Shown here: positions 14,301-27,679 of the stretch, one piece after another
How the letters are laid out: every line of letters starts with the position of its first letter
Numbering within the stretch: the first letter of the stretch is position 1
DNA from: Nymphalis io
Taxonomy: Eukaryota; Arthropoda; Insecta; Lepidoptera; Nymphalidae
Assembly (NCBI RefSeq): GCF_905147045.1
Contig: NC_065907.1
Location: 3,658,001-3,722,000, forward strand
Reading direction: 5' to 3'
Length of the DNA: 64,000 nt
Made by a program: the position numbers and the translations under genes
The notes under the pieces: generated by a model
What the model was told of the DNA's origin: nothing
The model's input: only the letters and a program-made list of their open reading frames with translations
Databases searched by the model: none

Positions 14301-15229
14301 TTTAGCGTGACTGATAGGGGATCCTAAAATAACAAGACTCGGGTCTATTCCTATTCAGTCGGCCCGCATCCAACCAACTGCGACCCAAAGAATAAATTCA
14401 TACAAAGAACTCCTCGAGAATAATAAAGACGTTAAAGTATACGTATTATGCGTCGCGGCGACTAGTCATGTGGCAGCCCTATGAGTTAGGGTTGCAACTG
14501 CCACTGACAATTCTTTTTATCGTTCCATTTGTAAATGCAGTTCTGTTATCGTGGAAGTACGCCCGCGGCTGTGTGTCTCGAATAAAGAGGCGCGTGCTTT
14601 GATCTACGCTTAATGAAATAGCAGGACGATATACGCTTCAAAAGCAAATATAAATCCCGATCGAACCCTTTGCGTGAAGGTGGAGGCGTCCAATTCAATT
14701 GCGAAATATGTTCAATATAAATAACAACAACGCTCTTCGATTTCCTTCGTCATTTCATTGCATAGGAAATTGCTTTCATTTTTTAAGCGTGGAAACAATG
14801 CCGACTATAAATAATATTATTCACGCCTACACAAATTGGAGTAGGTTTTGCTTTTCCAGCGCGTCGGGTGTCGGGCGGCTGGCGGCACAATTTAGCAAAC
14901 AAGCTTATTGTCAAGTGTCGCGGCGGACGGCTCGCTAACTACGTGTATGGAGTATGGAGTGTCGTTTCACAAACAGACACGCGAGGCTCACTTGTTTTCG
15001 CAAGCTATGCACTGATGAAGACACGACATTTATGATTTTAATTAATGTTATTTTTATCAACGTCATTTCGGATGCATTCGGCTTGCGAATATAATATAAT
15101 CACATACATATATACTCACTCAGGTCTGGCAACTTTGTATTTCTGACTACGAAAATTTACTTTTGTCTTCATTACATTTTATAGGCGCAAAGCAATGATT
15201 GTAATAATTATTGTATTTAATTGACTTAC

Positions 15230-15292
15230 GGAGTCTTGATCATGAGCGTTGGGTGTGGACGGCTGACCTGGCCGGGGCGGTGGTGGGTAGCC
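15230..15292 (-). CDS. osa: osa coding exon 4 (21 codons, phase 0-0)
   Basis: Encodes residues 287-307, beginning GYPPPPRPGQPSTPN and ending AHDQDS. The acceptor is AATTGTTCTCAG|GGCTAC and the donor is GACTCC|GTAAGT, a strong consensus. The exon is only 63 nt long, and like exon 3 it opens with Gly-Tyr, which fits the repetitive GYxxPP style of the Osa N-terminus. It is the last coding exon recognised before the left edge. The rest of the protein (in fly Osa well over 2000 residues, with the ARID and the C-terminal BAF250 region) must lie beyond position 1. A micro-exon this short is easily missed by automatic gene finders. Confidence 0.82.
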
Positions 15293-18200
15293 CTGAGAAC
15301 AATTAATTTTAATTATATTAATTAAATTATCAAGCATAAAATATAGTCTAAAGATATTCGTCAATACATGAGAACTATAATAATGCATCAATAATAGCTG
15401 TATTTTCTAATAGTTGCATTCTATATAATGATGGATTATATTTGTGAATTGTCTGTTCATCCGCGTTTTGTATAATTTTGCTTAATAGTAAACTCTTATA
15501 TACTATAGCAAGAATGGTAAAGGTATATAAATACAATTCCTGCGTTCGGTTTAACGGCGATCCTGCAACAAGCCTGACCATGTGGCATGATATTAATTGA
15601 GAGCGACGCCGGCGCCGTCTGCGCTACTAAACAATTATTTTCTTATCTCCTTAACGCTGAATCAAATTATTTAGCACTCGACTGTGCCTTTTACAGTATT
15701 ACCTCTACCTGCGCACCTATATTGTTGTATTTTTTGCTTAACCTTACCTTCGTTTCTTTTAAAAGAATTATGAAATTAAAGATACACATGCATTTCTATA
15801 GCTAAATTAGTTTGTATTAACTATGACATAAATTAACAGTAAGAACGTATGTGTATGCATATTTTGCAACTTAATTATGAACTATCTTCAACGAAACAAT
15901 TAATGTTTTGCACACATTTGACAATTAAAGGAAGAATAAATAAAGTTTTATTTTTATCAACGATGAGTGAATTAGATTTTAGCAACTTTACTGAATATAA
16001 TATACTATTAATATTTATGTAATTATATAACACATTGTGTGCGTTCTAATGTGCTGTTTGACATACGACGTACATTTACTGTAGTTCGTACCTGCGTAAC
16101 AAGACAAATGGCTACTAGATAAAACATTAAATCTAAAATATAAATTATAATTATTATAATTCCAGCAACCGACACAAAACAGTAATAATATCTCAAAATG
16201 TCAGCCACGTTTAATGTTTATCCGACGTTCCGAGAACATCTTTACAGTATTAACGTAGATGCACGTAATTACAAACGGTCCGCGTCGACAAGTCGAACGG
16301 GCTCGCTTCAAACTTTCTGAAACTCAGAGAGCAAAGACGCTTAAACGTTTAACGCTAAAGATATCTTACTCAGCTTGTGCAAAATTATATGAACTATATT
16401 ATTAACTTTAATATGAGACGGCCGAGTCGAATTATATCTATACATTTCAATTGGCAATGCCGGTTAATATTATCTTTTGTACATTTAGAAGTTTTTACTC
16501 AAGTTATCAATTAACTATTCATAAACTGACAATAACGATCAAGACGAAATCTTCAACATCGAAGCGTTACACCCTCGTTATTAATAGCCAAATTCGTCCT
16601 TCTGAAAAGAAATGCCTCGGACCTGATAACAATCGGCGTTTGGAACGATTCGAGTCTAAGATAGGCATCATGGAACACAAAAATTACCTCTTAAGGTACT
16701 ATCTTTTTACACGCTCGGGCTTTTATGAACTCGACCTACACATACATATGTAACAAAAGTTATAGAGGATTAATAGAGATAACTTTTTTGAACTATGTTT
16801 TATAAATATTAAAAATCATTTAATTCGAGAGAAATTACAACCGAATCGAAAATGAAATTATCACTAATATCAAAACGACTGAAATCGTTTTCATCGTATT
16901 GTTTAGAACGTAAATAAATTATATTTCACACGTTGAAAGCAATATATGGTTTAAACAAATTTTCAAACAACGCACGTAGCGAGAGGCAAAACAAGCCCGC
17001 AATTACAGAGTCGAATGCGCAAAATACACTAATTTTACTTTGTCGAGTCCGATGTTGGACGGGAGATCTGTGTGCTTAGCGAATGAAAAATGCAATTCAA
17101 AATTGTATGATTGGTCCCTTTGTTCACTGAATACGGAAACATGGACAAACGAACATATTTGGTTTACGTTGTGTACATTGAATTTGTTTGATGACGACAA
17201 TAATTATACCGGTATGCGGTAAATACTGTATTTACTTTTTTTTGGGGTCGTTATCGACCGTCGTGACCAGGGTGAAGTATTATTTCGTACCAGTTATTGC
17301 ACTCTGTTTTAATTGGCGTTTAATAAACTACCTGTCATTCACGATGACAGTTTTTATATATATATATATTCGATCCCTGAGGATTATTTCGTTAGTCACG
17401 TTACGAACTTCGTCTTTCTGCACTTAAATAAAAAAAATAATGATCGCTGGTGAAGGCCGTATATATTATGCTTACAAAAATGATAACATACATGGGATAA
17501 TTTAAACCTGTACAATATAATAATAGTCTAGTACTTAACCTCCTTTTTTTAGAAATAATTTTAACGTTTAAGGTTTTTGTAATTTGGATCACCAAATTGA
17601 ATCAATTGGAACTAAATCACAGAATTGAAAAAGTTAAAAAGCAATTAGTTTTCACGGTAGATGGTCTAAATGTATACGTCAATTATTATTTTTATTAACT
17701 GACCCAAATATCAAACTAATTATTTTTTTCAAAAAAATTAATTTTTACACATTACTGTATATGTTTGTGGTTAGATTATTTTTCCCTACAGACATGTTCA
17801 TTCCATTTAGTTCGTATGCCCATTTTGAAAATTATTATATTTTATAATTTGCAAGTTCCATAAAAATACAATAAAAATTTTTTTTCATTATTTTAGTATG
17901 CATATTAATTAATATTACATAAGTTACTGTGTATGTGTGTGCCTGTAATTCTATATTTACAGGCTCGGAAATTTACCTATTATTTTAATTAATTAGATTT
18001 ATTTATAATCAAAATTTTAGAATAAAAAAACTACTTATACTTCAACGCATTTACTACGATCTGTGAACTATAGTAGTTCTAAATAAACAATCTTGTTATG
18101 AATGTCTTATTCAAATAAAATGTTATCATAATAAACAAGTTTCGCATAAAACAGAAACATTGGCCGCCAATTAATAAGAAGAAAGGGAGCAGACACGTCA

Positions 18201-19182
18201 GTCGCAAGCGGGGAGGTTTTATTCTTCGAGTATTATTTGCGGGAATGGCAAAGGGAGCGAGCGTCATAATTTATCCAACACGGCAATTCCCGACAGCATC
18301 GCCGCTGCCACTCCGTACAAGAGAATGTAAGCTACAGTCAGCGTTTCATAGGTTTCCAACCGAGAGAACCCGCCGCGCTAAAGTTCCGGGAATCTAGAGC
18401 ATTTTGCAGTTTGTTGTAAGCGTACCTACCGGCAACACGGTGGCGATATCTCGCTTTTTATGTAGAAAGAAAACATTGACACGAAATAAAATATCTTCTT
18501 ACTTACAACGCAGCGCTCGACGACTTAAGCGAATGAGATATTAAATCGAGGAAAGTTATGCAATGGATGAGCAATCGCTGCGAATGATTGACATAAAGAG
18601 GCAAATCGTTAAGGAAAAAAGTTGTTCGATTACGACTAAGACTCGACCGACCCTAATGATTCATTAGCTTTAGCTCATGATATAGTCATTGTGTCTAACC
18701 TAGTTAGACAACAATTAATAAATCATTTCACTTTAAGGGAATAAATCAAATTAGATAAAAAGTCGTACAATTATTCGTACGGCCTGTGACAAATATATCT
18801 CTTTGATAATAAAATATAACGAGTTTTTATTCACAAAATAAATAGCGGACTAGCGAACGCAGAGCTGTCTCGAGCAACCGTTGCGCCCTCTTTATGTTGT
18901 AGAGGAATACAAAACGTACCTCTGTAGACAAAACATTATACCTTGTCACTGTCTCCGTTCAATATCTTACTGTAGAACACGCTCTGGCGTTTGATTATTT
19001 GGTTGTCATTTATATACAATTTTTAAACGTGCTGCGTCCATAGACTGTAATATAGAAGCTTTATTGATAATAAAGTATTAACGAATAAGTACTCGACAGC
19101 ATATTTTTCCATAAAGCAGCAATGTAATTAATATTGTTTCAGTAGTGTAGTCCAGTAAAATATAATTAGTGATTCCTCATTA

Positions 19183-19330
19183 CCGCGCGGCATGGCCCCT
19201 CTGGACGTTCGTGCGTCTGCCGGCTTATGGTTATTAATAACACCGGCCGCCCCGCCCCGCCCCGCGGCCCCCGGCCCCACGCTCGCCCGCGCTGCCGCTG
19301 CCGCTGCCGCACGTCTGACATTTTAATTCC
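19183..19330. promoter_or_regulatory. GC-box island in intron 3
   Basis: Contains tandem 'ccgccccgccccgccccgcg' (GC boxes of the Sp/KLF type) and three copies of 'gctgcc'. Candidate regulatory element; no exon found within it. Confidence 0.4.
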
Positions 19331-22300
19331 GGAGCCGACTATACGTCCACCACGTGCCTATCTATCGATAAACGTTTTATCGACTCATTTCGTATAATAT
19401 TGAGACCTAATACTGGAGTCTTCATTTGTCATACACTAAAGATAACATAGCTGGAAGTTATTTTAATTTATGTTATGTATAAGAGATAAGAACTTGTTTA
19501 TTATAAATGTATTTTTGTATCTCACAAAATAATATGGAGAAAATGTAATAATCTGTCAGAATATACAATTTGGACAGAAAAAAAGGTTTTATAAAATATC
19601 ATCGAGCAAAGCTATTGAACATCACTAGCTACAAATGCTACAATGGCGGTCGGGCGAGCGCAGGTCGAGCGCAACATGGCTGCCTAGTAGGCGGTTCGAG
19701 TGATAGAGAGGATAGAGGCAACGAGTATTGCTCTCCTGCTCACACTCGCACGCTACGCTCGCATCGATCTCTACTCGCTGTGCTCGCCCCCAGCACCAGA
19801 AAGGCGGAACTAACAAAATTACAAAGCGCTTTCGAGCCGCTAATCATAAAATAAGATACGACGTTTCATTTCGACCGTACGACTCTCGAGCGATCACGAT
19901 GCTGGAATGGCCCTTGACTCTCAAAATTCTCTACTGACATCGTAGAGTATTAACCTCGCGTCGCTGTAAGTTTCGTTTAGTCATAGATGGAATTTTAGAT
20001 TGAAGTCGCTGTTCGACTTAGATAGTGATTTAGTGTCCTCTATTCTGGGCTACATTTATTTCATTGTTCTGCAGCATAGATCTGAACAGCGAATTGCTTC
20101 CGCACACAATAATTACATCAGCGGCCACAGCGCCGTCGAGTTTGAGCTTAGAGCGGAATTTTTAATTACGTTTGTTACTTTGATTGGTAACGAGAATTGC
20201 TGCAAGGGTTGAGTGTTCTAAACGAAACGGGACAGTCACATTTCAGCACTGCTAGAGTGGCACCGGTTAGTTTGCATTAATTGCGCCGTTGATCGATTGT
20301 TTAATTCGAGGCCCGGGGAATTGAACGAGAACACCCCTACCGAGTGTTCCGCTTCCCCGGTCCCGTGATAGCTGAGTGACGTTTAATTTTTGCACCACGC
20401 GAGACAGACATCGCGTCTTGCGACGAAAGTCTTTTATAAGCCTTATTTATCACACGTCAATTTCGTTCTATTTTATTGGATTTACTCGCTACTTTCGTAG
20501 CGTTTAAGTTATTTTTATGCGTCCGCTATTACCATCTTTTTATGGAAATTATTTCTTCGATAAAGATAATAAAATGTAATATTTACTTGGATTTGTAATA
20601 TATTAATTTCATAATATTATGGCATTAAAATTAACTTAATCTTAAAAGATAATTTTTGCTGCAATAAATCAATTTGTTAATTTATTTCAAGAAAAGCGTG
20701 AACTTCGTTATGAAGCCTTGATATAAATTGTAGCTCATCGTAATAGAGCCGGGTCTGCCTATTAATGTTGGAGCATGTGCGCTGTCTGTATTATAATGTC
20801 GGCAGCAGTCGGCCACGTGCTTTCAATAAATATCGTAGGGGGATTATATTGAAAATGTACTCGGTGACGATTTTAAGGAAGCTTTCGCAAATTTTGATAT
20901 TGCTACTATAAGAGTAGCCCTTTTGATTTACTTAATTTTAACCTAATATACAGAATGATTCATTTTAACCTATTATTTGTATATTTTTATATTTCTGTGT
21001 TCTGATAGTTTAAGGTCGTTTGCTCATTAGAAACTTTATTCATGGTAACATTTTCAACGAAACGTCACGTTCAGAATGTCTCGCAGTATGTAGAATACAT
21101 ATATATACGTACTCAAATCCATTACGGTGTCAGCGAAGGCCACGTGCGTTTCATACATAGGAGTATGTTAATCTGGAGAGTTGTGCCAAAAACAAACCTA
21201 ACGTGCAGAATGAATTCCGATCACAGTGTTATGACGGGATGCTTACGACTGTGTACTGCGTTGCAGTCAAACGGGGTATAACTCTTGCTTGTTTATTTGT
21301 AGATTCGTAGTGCTTTTGATAAAAGATACCGCTTTGACTCGTAGAGGGAATGTTTGCAGTAGATTTCTTTTTATGTAAGAAAGAAGTCAAATGGCTAACT
21401 GATTGTATTGTATATCACATTCCGGTTTAAAACGATTTTGAGTTCTGTGAATGTTTCATACATCGCTTTCTTGCGGAATGCATTGTTCATTACATTTTGA
21501 GCGTTAAAGTATATTGTTCTACCTATCTTTGATGTCAGAATTGTGTTAAAAACCTTAAGGACTTATTAAAAACATATGTTATATTAATCAAATTTTACTT
21601 TTTCAAATTTTAAGTATTAAAGTAAAGTATTAAAGTAGTAATTTTAAAAATAGAAAATGTTTGATAAATTTCGACGGATTAGCTCTGGCTGGTTGAATGG
21701 AGTACAAACGGATAAATCGAGTTTTATCTATATTATTATAAGGACACGTCACATTGAAAAGCCATTACTGGATTACCCCGAGTTAGGTATCGAGGATATC
21801 GGATTTAGAAAACACGAAAACTAAAACTCATATGACTAATACACACGTTTGTTACTAGCGGGATCGTACCCGCGACCGTGAGGTCAGCAGCTAATTTATA
21901 TATTCCTGCGCTAATCAGAGAAACATCAATTGAAACTTGAGTCATGAATAGACGTCTAAAATACATTTATCAATTAAAACATGCGTTAAATAAGTGAGAA
22001 ATTATTCCCTAATTATAAAAACAAGAGCGGATCGGATAACATTAAATAGCGCTCGGACAAGTCGGTCGCATTCACAAGACGAACGAGTCATTAATCGTGT
22101 CTTAAAATTAATTTGCATATCCGTTCGGCTTGAATATCTCGACTTGGAACACGAAGTCCATTGAGCGGATGTCGTTACTTTTTATATAAGAATTATAATA
22201 CAATCAAGATAGAGACTTTGGTAGTTTAAGAGCCAGAATTACAAGTTTATATTTAATTTATATATAGCCTTGATTTGCGTAGAGTAGAAGAGTCGCCTCA

Positions 22301-22696
22301 TCTCAATTATTGAGTTTCACAAGAGCCAACTATGTGTTTTTTTTGTTAAGTATATTTAAAGGTCGAGCACATAAGTTTCAGCCCAGATGTTTGTATGGTA
22401 GCGAAAATCACCCTACAAACAAAAATTATTTGTGTCAAGTAAGCAGTGGGACATCAATATTTACTCCATGCAATCTACACGCTGACCTCATACAAGACAA
22501 GGGCAATCGAATGATAATGGTGATGATGATGGTTTAATTTATATCTAAAAATATCTTAAGCGCGAGACAATCACTTCGCCTTTTTATATAGAATAAAATA
22601 AAGAAGCGTAATAAATTAATATTAACAAATAAACTGAGCATTGTATACAAAATACTAATTGGTTGACCGAGAAAATATCGTAGCTGTACGGTAAAA

Positions 22697-23011
22697 AGCC
22701 GAAATGGCCCTGTGGTAAGAACGCGTGAATCTTAACCGATGATCGTGGGTTCAAACCCGGGCAAGCACCACTGAATTTTCATGTGCTTAATTTGGGATTA
22801 TAATTCATCTCGTGCTTTACGGTGAAGGAAAACATCGTGAGGAAACCTGCATGTGTCTAATTTCACTGAAGTTCTGCCACATGTGAATTCTACCAACCCG
22901 CATTGGAGCAGCGTGGCGGAATAAGCTCCGAACCTTCTCCTCAAAAAGTGGAGAGGAGGCCTTTAGCCCAGCAGTGGGACATTCACAGGCTGTTACGGTA
23001 CGGTACGGTAC
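22697..23011 (+). mobile_element. tRNA-derived SINE, Metulj-like, full length
   Basis: Has a tRNA-like head (GCCGAAATGGCCCTGTGGTAAG with B box GGTTCAAACCC at 22748-22758). A body follows with 'aattcatctcgtgctttacgg', 'gaaaacatcgtgaggaaacc' and 'cccgcattggagcagcgtgg'. The 3' part reads 'cccagcagtgggacattcac' and ends in a short GGTAC tandem. It resembles what I remember of the SINE family named Metulj in Heliconius. Other copies in this window are at 48564-48850 and 56210-56485, with fragments at 8288-8360, 40525-40705 and 49546-49612. Confidence 0.8.
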
Positions 23012-24845
23012 TTACAAATGCCTTACATAATTCCACTATTAACTTGTTTAAAAAATAAATTATAAACAAAATTGAAATTTAGCGAAACTTCTTGTGTTGT
23101 ATTGTTATCTAGATCGAGTACGTAGCGAAACCTAAAAAACGAACGAATTTTGTCGAAATATAAATACGGTTTGTAATATTTCATCGGTCATCATGTGCCT
23201 ATAGTGAAAGAATAAAAAAATTTCAACTGAAAGAAGGCATCATTTTATAATATTATAATATTTTTGAAAAAGAAAAATAACATGAGTGATAATGGTATCG
23301 TAACTCTGTTATTACAGGTTTAATCCACATCATCGACAAACAATACTCAATGCAATATTAAACTTAATCATATTACATAACTTATTTAAAAGTAAACATT
23401 ACACATACTATGACGTTTTTATCTTTATTATATATATATAGAACCTGGGCGAACGAGTTTCGCTTGACTCTAATGAATGATTATAATTTTTTTTTTTTTT
23501 GTATTAAACTTCTAGTAAGTGCCGTTAGAGTTAGTGTCGTTTCCGAGGCACACAAAACAAAATTATACATGTTTACATATGATCGCTCATTTAATATCAT
23601 CAGATATACATATACAAATAAATGAGGAGACTTTTTTTTATAATCCCTAACTGAAAATCTACTACACCGATTTATATCAAACTTATACAAGAATATGGCA
23701 TGCCTTTCGGAGAAGGTTTTATATAATGTAATAAAGTAGCTGCGCTTCGCAGTTTAAGCCGCTTTAAATTTAATCTATTTACATGAAAAGCGTAAATTTC
23801 ATTATTTTATGATAAATTTAAAAAAAATACACGTTTAACATTCTTAAAAAACTCTTTGGGTGCAATAACATTTCTAAGTTATAAACGCGACTTTTCTTGA
23901 TGTAAAGTTCCAAAATTAAACACTTATGATGTTTATCTTTTCACTCCTGATTTATTATACTACTACTTTTTATTTTTAATTATTTATTTATTTATTTAAT
24001 TTAATTAAACCAAGCTCTTTTCGAAAATAAATACGTTTGAAGACTAGCTTTGTTAAAAATTGAAATGCTTAAATAAGCATTCGGTGCCGATAAAACATTT
24101 TTTAATATTCAAACATAATAAAATTTTCATGTATCTCATGGGATTAACGTAACTTCTTAAGCTTGTATACATTTTAAATAATAATAAAATAATTTACTTA
24201 AAAATAAAAATACAACCATATGAAAGTTCATTTTATTTATTTATTTTATTCTATCAAATTATATTACAAAGTATAAAAAATAAACGATAAAAAAGCCTTT
24301 CAAGCGCCGCGAAAATGCCCGAGTCCGACAAAGAAAAAAATAAAAAGAGCGGTGAAAAGTTCGCGAAAGTAAAAGTTATCCATTAGGATGAGCATGACCA
24401 TAGACGGTTTATTGAAATAGTTATTGTTGGGGAGGTAATTTTTAAAAATTGCCTACATTTGGCAGCAGTTTAATGGCTGCGATAACAGTAAAGTTCATAG
24501 CCGGAGCTCGACGGTCGAGTTTCGTGGATTACCCGTACTATCCATACAGACGGTGCAATTTTGTTAACGTTACAGATTTCCATATAAAATAACATCACCC
24601 TGGGAGTCGTTATCGCACGATAATGTTTTAAGATTTACGAAACTTAAGTATTTTAATATTAACTGCAATACGTTTACAGTCTATCACGACAAGATTAATA
24701 TGTCAATTACGTAAAATAAATCTTCACTTGAGCGAATGATTCAAATAATTTATTTCAATTATTAAAATAGTATATTATTGTTATTATTTGACTTCGAATC
24801 AAAGTTCGATAATTATCTATTTATATTATTATAAAGCTACTCCTG

Positions 24846-25223
24846 TCAATGCCAATGTTTAAGGGCGTTTGGTGACCACTTACCATCAGGTGGCTCATAT
24901 GCTCGTTCACCTTTTTTTTTTTTTTTATAGAATAGGAAGGCGGACGAGCATATGGGCCACCTGATGGTAAGTGGTCACCAACGCTCTTAGACATTGGCAT
25001 TGTAAGAAATGTCACCCATCGCTTACATATCCAATGCGCCACCAACCTTGGGAACTAAGATTTTATGTCCCTTGTGCCTGTAATTACACTGGCTCACTCA
25101 CCCTTCAAACCGGAACACAACAATATCAAGTATTGCTGTTTTGCGGTAGAATATCTGATGAGTGGGTGGTACCTACCCAGACGAGCTTGCACAAAGCCCT
25201 TCCTATTCTATAAAAAAAAAAAA
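24846..25223. mobile_element. Poly(A)-tailed repeat with a second copy of the same family inserted in reverse
   Basis: A plus-sense copy runs 24846-24911 ('ggtgaccacttaccatcagg' to 'gctcgttcacc'). Its tail 'ttcctattctataaaaaaaa' reappears at about 25200-25223. Between them, from about 24912 to 25199, lies a minus-sense copy beginning with a poly(T) tract and ending 'gcttgcacaaagccc'. The segments 24846-24911 and 24935-25005 are therefore inverted repeats that could fold into a hairpin. The family is widespread in Lepidoptera, from memory, and I do not assign it a formal name. Confidence 0.72.
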
Positions 25224-25623
25224 TCACTCATCATCACAACAAAAAAAAATTACCGGAAAATGTAACCAAATAACAACAACTTAAGATTTACATTATTTAT
25301 TTATATACCTCAACTCTCAGTATACGATACGATTCGACAAATATAAACCAAAATACACATACTAAATTTAATTAAACGATAGCAAAACAATCCCTAGTAA
25401 AGCTACCGTTCAAGTTCTAAAGTGTTGGAAAATAGCAAATATTATTGGCTCCGCTGAATGTAAGCGGTCCTTCATTCGGCTTTAGAGAAACTGTCTCTAG
25501 ACGAAGTCTTGTCCGTGAGAAATAGTGCGACTTAAGAGGACTTATCAAAAACTCCCCTTCTGTAATTTAATTTGATAAACTAACGAAAATAAATAACTAA
25601 ATATTATTTTCGATCATATATGC

Positions 25624-25850
25624 TTGGTGGTAGGGCTTTGTGCAAGCCCAATACTTGAGTATAATTGTTGTGTTCCAACAAGGCAGGCACAAAGGACATA
25701 ACATCTAAGCTCTCAGGATCGATGGTATAGTGATGTACGGAGGATTGGAATGATTAATATTTCTTACAGCGCTAATGTATATTGGCGGTGGTGACTACTT
25801 ACCATCCAGTGGCCCACTTAACCGTCCGCCTACCAATTTTATAAAAAAAA
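25624..25850 (+). mobile_element. Poly(A)-tailed interspersed repeat, plus-sense copy
   Basis: Begins 'tggtggtagggctttgtgca' and keeps 'ttgttgtgttccaac', 'acaaaggacataacatct' and 'gtggtgactacttaccatcc'. It ends 'gtccgcctaccaattttataaaaaaaa'-like, with a short A tail. It is diverged from the other copies. Confidence 0.7.
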
Positions 25851-26789
25851 CCACAAAGTTTAGCCGGACGTCAACACGTGAACAATTTAGATTAATAAAA
25901 TAGTAATGTGTGTTTGTGACAAGACGCGTCGTTATCATGTGCGATAGGAAATGATAAATGTACTCGTATCGGCCGTTACTGAAAACCGATACATTGCGAC
26001 AACGTTTCTATAATATTCCTCGATCATCATATTTGATACTTTGATAGATAAGCGTTAAAAACATACGATTTTAGACTATTTATCGTAATTATTATAGTAC
26101 GAGACGGACGAGCACATATTATTTTCATTTGTTTTTAGTTTTACGAGTTAATGTCAATGTATGTCTAATAAGTGCCTCTTTTTAAATTAATATGGCTATT
26201 TGCGAGTTACCAAAATCAAAACAACATGTTTTTTTTGTCTGTCCGTTTGTTCACGATAATCATCAAAACGACTTAAAATTATAAATGCAAATAACTGATC
26301 ATTATATTGATTTATTTTATTCCAAATTCAATCGAATCGTCTCGTATAAAACTATAAGCAAGTAGTCAAAATGTGATCAAATTGTTTTGGGATTCAAGCG
26401 CTATCGCTTGCTCTTGCTCTGTGATAATAAAAGCGCCGATTTACGTCCCATTGCGAGTGACGCAAATATATAATATATAATAATACAACAATCAAACAAC
26501 AATATCTCGTGTAGTTTCGTTCCGGAACGTTGACCAACTGATATGATGCACTAAATCTTATTGTTATTAACGATTTGATAACGTCAGTAAAGCAAATTGG
26601 TATTAATGCAATAATAGCAGAGTATTGTGATTGTTACGTTAAGGGTCGTAATTATTATGTATCAAAAAATTAAAAAAAAAATCGAATATATTGTTCATTC
26701 TATCAGCGCAATTGTTTGAGTCCTTGGGAATATATACCCTCAGTTAATAAAGAATATATTCACGCCTAATCATTCACTAGGAAACCCTG

Positions 26790-26815
26790 TCTCTATGGTC
26801 TGAAGACCATAGAGA
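26790..26815. repeat. Short inverted repeat, 12-bp arms, 2-nt spacer
   Basis: 'tctctatggtct' then 'ga' then 'agaccatagaga', about 100 bp inside intron 3 from the exon 3 donor. The nearby 'gagatcgaacc' resembles a reversed tRNA B box, so this may be part of an eroded SINE. Confidence 0.8.
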
Positions 26816-26911
26816 AACCCAGAGAGTATGAAGTAGAGATCGAACCTACGAACGCTAGGAACATAACCAGGAACATAACCAGTCGCAATATTTAACATGA
26901 AGCAATTTTAC

Positions 26912-27061
26912 CTGGTGTGGCGGTTGCGAACCGGGCGGCAAGTGCGGCGGATGCTGCGAGTCCTGGGTCGGCGAGAGGCCTCCCACACTCTGTGCTGTGC
27001 CTGGGCTAGGTGCGCCAGGGGGATGAGTAGGTGGCTGTGGAGAACCACCGCGCTCGTAACC
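26912..27061 (-). CDS. osa: osa coding exon 3 (50 codons, phase 0-0)
   Basis: Encodes residues 237-286, from GYERGGSPQPP to GSQPPHQ, a Pro/Gly/Ser/Gln/His-rich segment. The acceptor is GATTTTTCGCAG|GGTTAC and the donor is CACCAG|GTAAAA. Length is 150 nt, a multiple of three. The composition and His/Pro-rich ends continue the style of exons 2 and 4, and the frame is open across both junctions. The donor has only GTAAAA after the junction, so it is suboptimal. It is a short exon between introns of 13.2 kb and 11.6 kb, and so a candidate for regulated inclusion. No folded domain or catalytic residue is present. Confidence 0.86.
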
Positions 27062-27344
27062 CTGCGAAAAATCATTCGTCATAATTACATAACATTTATA
27101 TATATTTTAAAAGGTTTTATTTATTCCCTGTACATGAATAATTTCGCAATAAACCGAGTTCGTTTAATTTAATGAAAATTAATTTTAACACGTAACGTAA
27201 TAATTTAATCGTCTCCCTTACCGAAGGGACCTAATTATAGAAGACGATATTAAGAACTATATCGCGATTTGCATGTTTATTTGTTTTAACTAAATAATAA
27301 GCACGTAATTAATGTAAAATGACAAGACCATATTTAATTAAATA

Positions 27345-27366
27345 TAGTATACCAATTGGTATACTA
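27345..27366. repeat. 22-bp perfect palindrome
   Basis: 'tagtataccaa' and its mirror, centred at 27355.5, about 280 bp upstream of osa exon 3 within intron 2. Confidence 0.9.
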
Positions 27367-27620
27367 AATTAACGCTAAAAAATAACATTAAATGCAGATT
27401 ACGATAAAATCAACGAGAAATTGAGTTCTTGATCGCTACTTCAATTATACGGCTACGACAAGTCACTATGTATTATATCAGTAGTACTTAAAATAAACGA
27501 TATTAGGATAATGAAAAAAATATGTCTCATAAGTTTTGTTTTCTACGTATCGCTTTTCATTAAGATTCGATCGTTCGATCGTATTCAACCTATAACTTAT
27601 GTTTAAAAAATCTCGAATAA

Positions 27621-27626
<6 letters not shown>

Positions 27627-27676
<50 letters not shown>
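27627..27676. repeat. (AT)n microsatellite, about 24 units
   Basis: Uninterrupted alternating A/T from about 27628 to 27676. The 113-codon minus-strand open frame crossing it (poly Tyr-Ile) is an artefact of this repeat. Confidence 0.95.

Positions 27677-27679
<3 letters not shown>

Larger units (their letters stand above)
1..15229 (-). other. osa: osa intron 4, partial (at least 15.2 kb, continues off the left edge)
   Basis: Begins with donor GTAAGT at 15229. No acceptor followed by plausible Osa coding sequence was found down to position 1, so the next exon is probably outside the window; a micro-exon could still have been missed. The region contains a 44-bp perfect palindrome (924-967), a GC-rich island (2190-2420), a 61-bp tandem duplication (3369-3490), a run of 12 C (7495-7506) and a SINE 3' fragment near 8.3 kb. 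It is otherwise AT-rich, with patches of more balanced composition at 4.0-4.4, 5.5-6.1, 10.9-12.2 and 14.3-15.0 kb. Confidence 0.7.
15293..26911 (-). other. osa: osa intron 3 (11.6 kb)
   Basis: Runs from donor GTAAAA after exon 3 to acceptor TTGTTCTCAG before exon 4. It holds a full tRNA-derived SINE (22.7-23.0 kb), a nested pair of poly(A)-tailed repeats (24.8-25.2 kb), another copy at 25.6 kb and a strongly GC-rich island at 19.19-19.33 kb. The other stretches are AT-rich and show neither coding nor repeat structure that I can identify. Confidence 0.8.

Noticed and set aside
21865..21895. tRNA T-arm-like 'gcgggatcgtacccgcgacc'
   Set aside because: No A box, acceptor stem or SINE body could be aligned around it.
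23630..23770. Possible repeat related to 57000-57080
   Set aside because: Both share loose wording about 'accgatttatatcaaactta' in opposite orientation, but the match is too weak to claim a family.
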